The position numbers were made by a program, and so were the translations under genes. The notes under the pieces are model-generated. The model was given only the letters and a program-made list of their open reading frames with translations. It was not told the DNA's origin and ran no database searches. A stretch of 64,000 nucleotides of DNA from Verrucomicrobiota bacterium. GTDB taxonomy: Bacteria; Verrucomicrobiota; Verrucomicrobiia; Verrucomicrobiales; Verrucomicrobiaceae. This document shows, piece after piece, positions 14,966 to 23,199 of the stretch (within the stretch, counting starts at the first letter, position 1; every line of letters starts with the position of its first letter). Location of the stretch: assembly GCA_025360015.1 (NCBI GenBank), contig JANYCZ010000059.1, positions 246,734-310,733 on the forward strand, in the 5' to 3' direction.

Positions 14966-14985
14966 CCCACAACCCAGCCACCCTT

Positions 14986-15792
14986 GTGAATACTCAACAT
15001 TGGATCAGCCACTTCGAAGCCAACACCGCCCTCAACCGCGAGCTGCAACTGCCTGCTACCGCATGCACCCTGCCCAATCATGTGCGCACCGCTCTTGCCC
15101 GCTCCATCGCCATTTTCCAGCTCGGCGAAAGCGGTGGCGGCACCCGCCTGCGTCGCTACACCCGCAGCATCGCTTCGCTGGAAAATCTGCAGGGCTACCA
15201 GCGTGCCGTGGATCTCTTCGTCGCTGAGGAGCAAAGCCATGCCGCCCTGCTGGCGCGTACCGTCACGCATCTGCGCGGCACGCTGCTTCAGAAGCAATGG
15301 ACCAACTCCATCTTCCGCTGGATGCGCGATCTGGTGAATCTCGAATTCAACATCCAGGTGCTTCTCACGGCGGAGCTCATTGCCGAAGTCTATTTCGGTC
15401 TGCTCGCCCTGCGTTGCAGCGATCCCGTCGTCCAGACCATCTCCAAAAAACTCCTGCGTGATGAGATGGGCCACCTGTCCTTCCAGCGCGACTTCCTGTT
15501 CGAGCGCCTCAAGACACTCACCCCTGCCGTGCAGCGTCTATGGCGCTGGCAGTTCCAGGCCATCCACCTCGCCACCGCCTGCGTCGTCTCCTGGGACCAT
15601 CGCGACTGCTTGCGCAGTTTGAACCTCACCCCCGCCGACTTCCGCTCCCGCGCCGTGCGCTGCTGGCAGAGCTTCCAGTCACGCCTTGAACGCCGTCTCT
15701 CCGAGAACGAATCTCACGCCCGCCACGAAGCAGCTTCGACACCCGGATACAGCCGCTCCAGCAGCGCCACCATGCAATCACCTGTAAGCTGA
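14986..15792 (+). CDS. Ferritin-like diiron protein
   Basis: A 268-residue, mostly helical protein with two carboxylate/His motif pairs of the ferritin-like superfamily: AEEQSHAALL in the first half and LRDEMGHLSF in the second. Further Glu residues are on the partner helices (QLGESGGG and LLTAELIAEVYFG). This suggests a diiron oxygenase or oxidase rather than a storage ferritin, perhaps near the AurF type; the substrate is unknown. The start is a GTG at 14986, 20 bases after ispH, with no strong ribosome site. The 3' end overlaps the convergent GTPase gene by 79 bases. Confidence 0.75.
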   Translation: MNTQHWISHFEANTALNRELQLPATACTLPNHVRTALARSIAIFQLGESGGGTRLRRYTRSIASLENLQGYQRAVDLFVAEEQSHAALLARTVTHLRGTLLQKQWTNSIFRWMRDLVNLEFNIQVLLTAELIAEVYFGLLALRCSDPVVQTISKKLLRDEMGHLSFQRDFLFERLKTLTPAVQRLWRWQFQAIHLATACVVSWDHRDCLRSLNLTPADFRSRAVRCWQSFQSRLERRLSENESHARHEAASTPGYSRSSSATMQSPVS

Positions 15793-17255
15793 CGGGACTG
15801 ACGGGAAAGCGTGGCGGGCTGGGTGTCTTTTTGCACCCCGGATTTCCACAGATGATCCAGCGCATCTGCGTGCAGTTCGGTCACTGCATCCACGACCTCC
15901 TGCCAGTGCTGCGGCTGCTCGCTTTCCTTCCACTCGCCGCGACCACGGCCAAAATGGCAGATGGCGAGGTAGGTAAGAAAGGCCAGTTTGACCTGCTCAC
16001 GGAAATGCTCGCGTGACCAGCGCAGCCGCTGGTCGCTGCCACGTACAAGGTTGTAGCTGCGGATCAAAGCGTAGGCACCAATGCCAGAGGCAAGTCCACC
16101 CAGCAGGGCACCACCGCCAAAGGTCATGCCACCCAGTTTGAGATCGGCGATCAGACCGCCCATCGCACCCCCGGCGAAGCTGCCGAGCACGCCCCAGATG
16201 TTCTCCGAAACGGCCTGTGGCAGATGAAAATTCTCCCGTGCGATCTGGTTCATCTCCTGCCCTGCCTGACCTTTCAGACCATGGGCTTCAATCAGGTTGT
16301 TGGTGGTCTGCTCGGTCCGGTCCGCGAGCTGTGTGGCCAGTTTCTGCCGCGCGTCGTTGTACTCGCGGTTCAGTTCATCACGCTGCCAGCCAACGCGCTC
16401 CAGCAGCGTTTCCGAACGCACTTCCACGCCGTCAAACAGCGCCGCCGTGAGCTGTTCCGAGATCAGGCGCACGGAGGTCTGAAACACGTCCACATTGCGC
16501 TGGGCCCAGGCGCGTTTGATCTGCTGGAAGGTCGGAATCTTGGAGCCCTGCATCAGCGGGGCCAGCGAGTCCATGAGGATGTCCTCCTGCACCCAGCAGC
16601 GGGCAAAGGCATCCAGTGTCAGTACTTCACGCACGATCCCGTACTGCTTCAGATGCGCCCGCCAGGATTCCAATTCCGCCGCCTCCATGGATGGATTGCA
16701 TGAGACACCAGTTTGATTCAGCAGCACGACCACGGGCTTTTCCACCCAGCCGAGGATTTCCATCTCAGGGCCGATGTAGCCTGCCGCCTCCGGCGGTTCA
16801 GCCGCATTGACAAGATAAAGCACCACGTCTGCTTCATCGCGCACATTTTTCAGCGCCTGCTGGCTGCACCACAGGGGCCGGTCCGTGATGCGGTCCCAAG
16901 TCTGCGAGAGAAACCACAGCACCGGGCTGCTCTCCCGCTGCAGCCGCTTCATCAGCCGCGCACTGTCACCAAAGCCCGGCGTATCCCACAGCCGCAGCAT
17001 GAAGCCGCCCGTTTCCAGCAGGGTGTGCGACTCATTGAAGAGCGTGACATGCGGCGCGTCCTTCACCTCTCCCACATCCCGGCGCAGGAGAGTGCGGGCG
17101 AGCGTCGTCTTACCCGCGTTCGTGTGCGAAATGAGGCTCAACGTGACGATGTCTGACGCATCACGCACGTTCAGCTCCGCCGCCTGTTTATCAGGGGGGC
17201 TCGCTTTGGTTCTGGAGAATAGAGCAGGCACAAGAGACACAAACTTCATGAACAT
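15714..17255 (-). CDS. DUF3482-type membrane-associated GTPase
   Basis: A 513-residue protein. The GTPase domain carries G1 SHTNAGKTTL (about 43-52), G3 LWDTPGFGDS and a candidate G4 LLNQTG. It is followed by a long helical part and a Gly-rich hydrophobic hairpin (GGALLGGLASGIGAYALI). The start at 17255 is chosen because its ATG overlaps the stop of the upstream gene as TAATG. Genes for DUF3482 GTPases are commonly paired with DUF2868 genes, exactly as here. The cellular role is not known; the hairpin suggests membrane association. Confidence 0.85.
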   Translation of the reverse strand: MFMKFVSLVPALFSRTKASPPDKQAAELNVRDASDIVTLSLISHTNAGKTTLARTLLRRDVGEVKDAPHVTLFNESHTLLETGGFMLRLWDTPGFGDSARLMKRLQRESSPVLWFLSQTWDRITDRPLWCSQQALKNVRDEADVVLYLVNAAEPPEAAGYIGPEMEILGWVEKPVVVLLNQTGVSCNPSMEAAELESWRAHLKQYGIVREVLTLDAFARCWVQEDILMDSLAPLMQGSKIPTFQQIKRAWAQRNVDVFQTSVRLISEQLTAALFDGVEVRSETLLERVGWQRDELNREYNDARQKLATQLADRTEQTTNNLIEAHGLKGQAGQEMNQIARENFHLPQAVSENIWGVLGSFAGGAMGGLIADLKLGGMTFGGGALLGGLASGIGAYALIRSYNLVRGSDQRLRWSREHFREQVKLAFLTYLAICHFGRGRGEWKESEQPQHWQEVVDAVTELHADALDHLWKSGVQKDTQPATLSRQSRQLTGDCMVALLERLYPGVEAASWRA

Positions 17256-18718
17256 TACGGTACGGGCGGCTTTGCGCGTGTGGATTCTTTGCGTACTGCC
17301 ACAATCACATCCGATGCCAGTCCTTCGACCATCTGCGACCATAGCTGCTCACGCCCGGCGATTTTTTCCGGCGTCCAGCGTCCCGCCAGGCTCGTGCCGT
17401 CCAGCAGCACGATAAGCTCCGGCTCCGCATGCTTCGTGAGCAGGCGCTGGCGTACATCGGAAACCAGCCGCCGCTGCACCTCCGCCTCAGGGGTGGTGGC
17501 CATGTTGAAAAGCATCACCAAATTTGCGCACACGGGCTGCCAGGCGGCGGCAAACTCGTCCTCTTCTCCTGCCGGGATGCGCACATATTCCGCGCGAGCC
17601 ATCCCACCAAAACGCTCCCTCACGCCCCGATCCCACACTTCGCGATGCGCAGACGTGGGCTCAATGGCATGCACGAGCACCTGGATGCGCTCGCTGCCAC
17701 CTTCAACCGCCCGCAGCAAGGTCCGCAAATAACCGCCCCAGTGCTGTGCACGGGCAGGCTGTGCGACAGTCCGCCGGCAACGTGCCGCTCCCAGTGCCGC
17801 CAGCAAAAGACGTGGTGCCACGATCAGCACCATCAGTGTGCCTGCATACAGGTGAATCCACGGCAGCGCCGGAGCCGGCTTCTCCACCTTGCCAAAGGTC
17901 CGATGCATGCCAGCGATCTGTTCCAGCGGCACAGGCAAACGCAGCACCTTCGAGGCGGGTTTAAACAAGGTCTCAAAAAATGCCGTGGCACCGCTCTCGC
18001 TCAGCAGCGTGCTCTCCCATACCGCGCGATATTCGTGCGACCAGCCCCGCACGTACAGCGCCGTAGCGCCGCCGATGGCCAGCAACGCCGCCGCCACATG
18101 CAGCCACATCCGCAGCCGCATCTGCAGCCGCCGCCAGGCCAGCGGCCACGCGAGCTCCTCATAGCGCGCCCGCACGGTTTCAGCCAAACCGCTTTCAATT
18201 TCCTTCGAGGCCTTGCCCATCCGTGAGATGCCATGCGCGAGAAACTCCGCCACCCAGCCACCGCGTCCGGCCACGGCGGTGGTCGGTATCAGTTCGCACA
18301 GCACTCCCAGCACAATCACCACCGCATTCCATGCCAGCAGCCCTACCAGTGGCAGTGCCAGCAGATTGAATTCGGCCGCCTGCCCCAGGTCCGTGAACCA
18401 GTAGCCTGTGAGAAGCGCCAGCGCCCAGCCCACCAGCGCCCAGGACCAGCGCCCTTGCGGCACACGCAGCAGGTCAAGCACGTGGATCAACTCACCGCGC
18501 CAGCCCACAGCCTCGCGCTCCAGCCACTCGGCCCGTTTGTCCAGAAACGACTCAGAACGCTCCTCCAGCACATCCCCGCTGATCTCCTCGGAAGCAAGCC
18601 CGGCCCGCGTGTGAGCCGTGGCCTCACGACGACGCTCCGCGTTGACGAGAACGCCATCGGCATCGCCTTCTTCGAGTGCGCGCCATTTCAGCACGCGCTG
18701 CCAGTCATTCCAATCCAT
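17255..18718 (-). CDS. DUF2868 membrane protein, partner of the GTPase
   Basis: A 487-residue protein starting MDWNDWQRVLKWRALEEGDA. It has membrane segments around WSWALVGWALALLTGYWFTD, NLLALPLVGLLAWNAVVIVL and VAAALLAIGGATALYVRGW, another near LMVLIVAPRLLLAALGAA, then a cytoplasmic C-terminal domain with strands VLVHAIEPT and LIVLLDGTSLAGRW. This matches DUF2868. It is translationally coupled to the DUF3482 GTPase by the TAATG overlap, so the two very probably form one complex at the inner membrane. Confidence 0.85.
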   Translation of the reverse strand: MDWNDWQRVLKWRALEEGDADGVLVNAERRREATAHTRAGLASEEISGDVLEERSESFLDKRAEWLEREAVGWRGELIHVLDLLRVPQGRWSWALVGWALALLTGYWFTDLGQAAEFNLLALPLVGLLAWNAVVIVLGVLCELIPTTAVAGRGGWVAEFLAHGISRMGKASKEIESGLAETVRARYEELAWPLAWRRLQMRLRMWLHVAAALLAIGGATALYVRGWSHEYRAVWESTLLSESGATAFFETLFKPASKVLRLPVPLEQIAGMHRTFGKVEKPAPALPWIHLYAGTLMVLIVAPRLLLAALGAARCRRTVAQPARAQHWGGYLRTLLRAVEGGSERIQVLVHAIEPTSAHREVWDRGVRERFGGMARAEYVRIPAGEEDEFAAAWQPVCANLVMLFNMATTPEAEVQRRLVSDVRQRLLTKHAEPELIVLLDGTSLAGRWTPEKIAGREQLWSQMVEGLASDVIVAVRKESTRAKPPVP

Positions 18719-18780
18719 TCAGGGGGTGTTTTCAGCACACTAAACGCAGCTTCGGGCGGATTCCAACTGCGCAGTACAAA

Positions 18781-19431
18781 TCATGCCCTCGATTCCGCCT
18801 CCAACCGCCCTGCCACCATGCGCAGATGCAGGGTGCCGAGCGCGGCGGCTTCACTGCTGGAGTGCGTGACGTGCAAAACGGTGAGCGCATGCTCCTGCTG
18901 CACGCGTTGCAGCAGCGCCACAGCCTCCGCGCGCATGCTTTCATCGAGCGCGGAAAGCGGTTCATCCAGCAGCAGCAGCCTGGGTTGGGCCGCCAGCGCG
19001 CGGGCCAGAGCCACACGCTGCTTTTCGCCGCCGGAAAGCATGTCGGGCAGGCGATTGAGCAGATGAGCGATGCCAAACTGCCCGGCGAGATGTTCCACGC
19101 GCGATTCAATCTCCGCCGGCGGCAATCCTCGCAGTTTCGGCGCAAAACCGATCTGCTCGCGCACGCGCAGGCCTGGAAACAGCGCCAGATCCTGCGGCAC
19201 ATAGCCGATGCCGCGCTCACGCGGCTCCAGATCGGTCACATCCACGCCATCCAGCCTCACGCGTCCCGCAGTCGGCTGGCGCAGGCCGCAGAGGATCTCC
19301 AGCAGCGTCGTTTTGCCACAGCCGGTCGGCCCCATCAGCACCGCGTAGGTGTTGGCAGGAATGGCCACACTCACGCTCTCCAGGATCGTGCGGCCAGAGA
19401 CCTTCCAAGCGAGTTGTTCGAGCTGGATCAT
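18781..19431 (-). CDS. ABC transporter ATP-binding subunit, molybdate/sulfate-type
   Basis: A 216-residue ATPase with Walker A GPTGCGKTT, Q-loop VPQDLALFPG, signature LSGGEKQRVALARAL and Walker B LLLLDEPLSALDE. It lacks the extra C-terminal TOBE/MOP domain of many ModC proteins. The start MIQLEQLAW at 19431 overlaps the permease stop by 4 bases. With its permease it resembles the oxyanion importers (molybdate, tungstate, sulfate). No periplasmic binding protein gene is adjacent. Confidence 0.85.
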   Translation of the reverse strand: MIQLEQLAWKVSGRTILESVSVAIPANTYAVLMGPTGCGKTTLLEILCGLRQPTAGRVRLDGVDVTDLEPRERGIGYVPQDLALFPGLRVREQIGFAPKLRGLPPAEIESRVEHLAGQFGIAHLLNRLPDMLSGGEKQRVALARALAAQPRLLLLDEPLSALDESMRAEAVALLQRVQQEHALTVLHVTHSSSEAAALGTLHLRMVAGRLEAESRA

Positions 19432-20210
19432 ACTTTTTCCCCCGTGGCACGCACCGCTACCAGCACCAGCACGGCCAGCAGTACCATAAACAAACTCACC
19501 GCCACGGCGGCTTCGAGATTTCCGACGCTCAGTTCGAGCCAGACCGTCGTCGGCAGAACTTCGGTCTTCATGCGCGTGGCACCGGCAAAGACGAGGATTG
19601 GGCCGAACTCCCCCAGACTCCGCGCCCAGGCGATGCAAAAAGCCGCCACCATGCCACGCCGCGCCGCCGGCAGCGCCACATGCCACAGCGCCTGAAACCG
19701 CGTGCAGCCCAGGGTGAGGGCCACGTCTTCAGGCCGCGCCGAAAGGTGCTGAAACGTGCCGCGCATCGTCCGAATCGCGAACGCAGCAGCCACCACAAAT
19801 TGTGCCAGCACCACCCCGCTGACTTGATAGGTGAAGGGAACCGCCATTTCGATCACCTTGCCGATCTTCGTCTGGAAAAAGATCAGCAAACATAGCCCCA
19901 CCACCAAGGGCGGCAGGATGATGGGAATATCCAGCGCCGCATCCAGCCACGATTTGCCGCGAAACTCCAGCCGCGTCATCAAGTACCCCACCGGCACCGC
20001 CAGCAGCAGCGCAAAACCTGCTGCCAGCGAGCAGGTCACCAAACTCAAAAAAGTCGCATGCCGGATCTCCGGTGAACGCAGCACCTGCAGCCACGAATCC
20101 TGCGTGCTATACGCCGCCGTGGCTCCGAGCAGCAGTGCCCAGAACACTAAATAAGACACCGTGATCAACGCCAGAACCAGCCAGCAGAGATTGGAACGGT
20201 TGAGGTGCAT
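19428..20210 (-). CDS. ABC transporter permease, ModB/CysT-like
   Basis: A 260-residue permease with about six membrane segments and the binding-protein-dependent transport (EAA) loop near GCTRFQALWHVALPAARRG. The segments LDIPIILPPLVVGLCLLIFF and SLGEFGPILVFAG are characteristic of the molybdate/sulfate permease group, where 'GEFG' follows the EAA loop. It starts 6 bases after the obgE stop and overlaps the ATPase gene by 4 bases. The expected solute-binding protein is absent from this neighbourhood, so it must be elsewhere or lost. Confidence 0.85.
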   Translation of the reverse strand: MHLNRSNLCWLVLALITVSYLVFWALLLGATAAYSTQDSWLQVLRSPEIRHATFLSLVTCSLAAGFALLLAVPVGYLMTRLEFRGKSWLDAALDIPIILPPLVVGLCLLIFFQTKIGKVIEMAVPFTYQVSGVVLAQFVVAAAFAIRTMRGTFQHLSARPEDVALTLGCTRFQALWHVALPAARRGMVAAFCIAWARSLGEFGPILVFAGATRMKTEVLPTTVWLELSVGNLEAAVAVSLFMVLLAVLVLVAVRATGEKV

Positions 20211-20216
20211 AACCCA

Positions 20217-21254
20217 TTACCAATCCACGTCCTGCCCAATCTTCTCGTCGAGCCACTTGCGCAGCTTGTCGAGGCCTTCGCCGGTTTCGGCGGAGACGGG
20301 ATGCACTTTGATGCGTTTGAAGCGCTCTTTGAAGTGGACGAGGTTTTCGGCACTCTCAGGAAGATCGATCTTGTTGGCGATGATGCACCAGGGGCGCTTG
20401 GCCAGTTCTTCCGAATAGAGCGACACCTCTTTACGCACGATTTCCAGATCAGACACGGGATCACGGCCTTCGGTGCCAGCGGTATCGACTACGAAAAGCA
20501 GCACGCGGCAGCGCATGATGTGGCGCAGGAAATCATGGCCGAGGCCGATGTTTTCGTGCGCGCCTTCGATGAGGCCGGGAATGTCCGCCAGGGTGCCGCG
20601 GCGGTTGGGGCCGAATTCGATGACGCCGACCATCGGCTGCAGCGTGGTGAAGGGATAATTGGCGATCTTCGGCTTGGCAGCGCTGAGCTTGGAGAGCAGC
20701 GTGGATTTGCCCGCGTTCGGCGCACCTACGAAGCCCGCATCGGCAATGGAGCGCAGTTCGAAGTGAAATTCGCCTTCCTCACCAGGGGTGCCGGGAACGA
20801 ATTCACGCGGGGCCTGATGCGTGGAGGTTTTGAAATGCACATTCCCCTTCCCGCCTTTGCCCCCTTTGCAGAGCACGTAGGTAGAGTTGGTCGCGGTCAA
20901 GTCGGCCACGGGTTCGTAGCGGGTGACAAGTTCATTCGTCTCGTTGTCGTATTCCTGAATGACGCGGCTGATGAGCGTGCCCGGCGGCACTTTATATACC
21001 ACATCCTTGCCACTGCGGCCGGTGCACTGTGTGCCACCGCCCTTGGCGCCGTCTTCGGCGAGGAGGCGGTTGTTGAAGACGTAATTGCGCAGGCTGTCTG
21101 TGCTGGGATCGACCAGCAGGATCAGGCTGCCGCCGTTCCCGCCGTCGCCGCCGTCAGGGCCGCCTTTGGGACGAAATTTACCGCGATGGAAATGGGCGCT
21201 GCCATCGCCGCCTTTTCCGGCACGGGCTTGGACTTTGATTTGATCGACAAACAT
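20217..21254 (-). CDS. obgE: GTPase Obg/CgtA
   Basis: A 345-residue protein with the Gly-rich Obg fold at residues 1-158 (GGDGSAHFHRGKF, GGPDGGDGGNGGS, GGKGGKGN). The G domain has G1 GAPNAGKST at about 177-185, G3 DIPGLIEGA, G4 NKIDL and a C-terminal SAETGEG. There is no extra C-terminal domain of the OCT type. Obg proteins act in 50S ribosome assembly and stringent-response control. Often the gene follows rplU-rpmA, which is not the case here. Confidence 0.95.
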   Translation of the reverse strand: MFVDQIKVQARAGKGGDGSAHFHRGKFRPKGGPDGGDGGNGGSLILLVDPSTDSLRNYVFNNRLLAEDGAKGGGTQCTGRSGKDVVYKVPPGTLISRVIQEYDNETNELVTRYEPVADLTATNSTYVLCKGGKGGKGNVHFKTSTHQAPREFVPGTPGEEGEFHFELRSIADAGFVGAPNAGKSTLLSKLSAAKPKIANYPFTTLQPMVGVIEFGPNRRGTLADIPGLIEGAHENIGLGHDFLRHIMRCRVLLFVVDTAGTEGRDPVSDLEIVRKEVSLYSEELAKRPWCIIANKIDLPESAENLVHFKERFKRIKVHPVSAETGEGLDKLRKWLDEKIGQDVDW

Positions 21255-21311
21255 GGGATTGTTCAGTTAGCCGCTGTTTGGCATGGGAGCAAGGGCCAGC
21301 TTCGCGTGCTG

Positions 21312-23117
21312 CTACTGCCCGGCAGTCTCCTTGGTCTCCGCCGGATAGAACAACTGCATGGCGCGGCGGATCTGCGGGCTTTTCAGGCTGGCCGTGTAAA
21401 TGGCATCCGGTATTTTGCGGTGTTTGGCAAACAGATGGTAGGCACTGAGCGCCTCAAAACCGGCATTCAGCGATCCTTCCATCGGCAGGTAGCTGCGGCC
21501 ATCGACATTGAGATTCTCCACCATGCCCCAGGGAGGGAAGTAACTGGCCTTCTCCATGCGCTCCAGCAGTTCATAGGTCTCATTCGTCTGCAGATGCAGC
21601 GGGGAGGACATCAGAATGTAATGGGGGTGGATGAGCTTTTGGTCCGGCAGATCGACTCCCCCCACATAATAGCCGTTCCCGGCCTGATTTTCGCCAGCAG
21701 AGAGACCGTAGATGCCATTGACGGCGGCATGGGACTGCGGCCAGCGTTTGGGGATGTATGCACGCTGCGCGCCCAGCATCGCCCGGCGCACACTGAGCCA
21801 GCGCACGCCGTCATGCGCATCAGGCACATCACTGTCGAAGTCGGGATAAAACAAACTTTGCAGTTCGGGGATGAAGCCGGTGCCCTGCCAGGCCTTGCCC
21901 GGAGTGCGCATGGGGGGAGGGCGGTGCTCGGGATGGGCGATGCTTTCCATGAGCGTGACCAGAGCCGTCTCACCACCCCAGTCCAGCCAGCCATGCGGCA
22001 GGAGCGTAATGCCGTCATCGGCCAGACCGTGGGAGAGTTCCCCATTGGGCAGGTGCAGCAGATTGTATTCGATGCTTTGCATCTGGAGGATCAGGTCCTC
22101 TGCCACCAAGGGGGCATCCAGCATGATCGCCGCCAGCAGCATGGACTGCGCATAGATGGCCGTGTCCACGGTGCTATATTCAGTGCCCGGGTGGATGCAG
22201 TAGGCGTTTTCATGCCCGTGCCGATGCACAAAGTGCGGCAGCAGCCCACGCCCGGTTTTGAGCTTTTTCATCGCCTCATGGGTGCGCGTGAGCACCCAGC
22301 GTGCATAATCTGTGCTCACAATGCCCAGCGGCTGCTGCGCCGCCGCCGCAGAGGCCAGCACGTACATGCCAGTGGCGGAGACGGATTCAAACGCCCCCTC
22401 CTCGATGTGGGCGCGGTCACGCACGAAGCCGGTGTCAATGGAGTAGCTGCGCGCGATCTTCGCATACGAGGCGAGAAACGTATAGGTGTCCCAAGGCATC
22501 TGCGGCATTTCGATGCCAAGGAACAAGCCAGAGACCTTGACCTCCGCACCGGGCTCGGCGGTCCACACGAGGGTCTTCCCATCGCGCACGGAGTCAGGGG
22601 CCACCGGATGCACAAACATGCGGTACTGCGGCGCTGTCAGCTCGATCATCTGAGTCCAGCGCTGCTCATCGCCGGGAGATTTGATCTCGAGTTTGATTTT
22701 GCCACGTCCGGCCGCCTCGATCATCACCCCAGTGACATGCGGCTGATACTGCGGACTGATCGGATCTGGATAAGCATGCGTAAAATTCATCACGCGGTTG
22801 GGATTGCGCGCCTGCCCGGCGAGGCTGTGCCACATGCCCGCCCATGCCTCGGCCTGCTGGCCAAGATGCACGACGACCTCATCGGTAACCCATTCGATCT
22901 CATGCTCCGCCGGCCCGTGGAAGCCGAAGTCGGTGCCGATATGCGTGTAGGCGGTGAAGGAATTCAGCCGCTTCGTCCCGGCCAGGACCTGCTGCCCTTC
23001 GTCCCGATGAATGAAATACTCCTGCACCGGCTGCCACACAAGACGTGTGGCCGGCTGCGCCATCGCCTGCGTGCATAGCATCACAGCGACGGCTCCGATG
23101 GTTGGCAGGAGGCGCAT
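21312..23117 (-). CDS. Secreted glycoamylase-like (alpha/alpha)6-barrel protein
   Basis: A 601-residue protein starting at MRLLPTIGAVAVMLCTQAMA (signal peptide). A longer frame to 23165 would hide the signal behind 16 residues. The N-terminal part is beta-rich; the C-terminal half has helical-barrel motifs such as YSTVDTAIYAQSMLLA, WGGETALVTLME, FYPDFDSDVPDAHDG, GNGYYVGGVDLPDQK and NVDGRSYLPMEGSLNAGFEA. These resemble the PF10091 glycoamylase-like group, where a Gly-rich segment and acidic residues line the cleft. The substrate cannot be read from sequence. It stands alone between obgE and citrate synthase. Confidence 0.55.
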   Translation of the reverse strand: MRLLPTIGAVAVMLCTQAMAQPATRLVWQPVQEYFIHRDEGQQVLAGTKRLNSFTAYTHIGTDFGFHGPAEHEIEWVTDEVVVHLGQQAEAWAGMWHSLAGQARNPNRVMNFTHAYPDPISPQYQPHVTGVMIEAAGRGKIKLEIKSPGDEQRWTQMIELTAPQYRMFVHPVAPDSVRDGKTLVWTAEPGAEVKVSGLFLGIEMPQMPWDTYTFLASYAKIARSYSIDTGFVRDRAHIEEGAFESVSATGMYVLASAAAAQQPLGIVSTDYARWVLTRTHEAMKKLKTGRGLLPHFVHRHGHENAYCIHPGTEYSTVDTAIYAQSMLLAAIMLDAPLVAEDLILQMQSIEYNLLHLPNGELSHGLADDGITLLPHGWLDWGGETALVTLMESIAHPEHRPPPMRTPGKAWQGTGFIPELQSLFYPDFDSDVPDAHDGVRWLSVRRAMLGAQRAYIPKRWPQSHAAVNGIYGLSAGENQAGNGYYVGGVDLPDQKLIHPHYILMSSPLHLQTNETYELLERMEKASYFPPWGMVENLNVDGRSYLPMEGSLNAGFEALSAYHLFAKHRKIPDAIYTASLKSPQIRRAMQLFYPAETKETAGQ

Positions 23118-23199
23118 GAAGCAACTACGATAGCGGCAAACACAAAGTTTTGCCACAATTGCCACCTGCGATTTTATTTAGCCCAGGCAGGGCATCGGT

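Noticed and set aside
18781..20210. Complete molybdate transporter operon modABC
   Set aside because: Only permease and ATPase are present; no binding protein gene is adjacent, and the substrate cannot be assigned.
20205..23078. Plus-strand frame of 957 codons
   Set aside because: It is antisense to obgE and the glycoamylase-like gene and shows no protein motifs.
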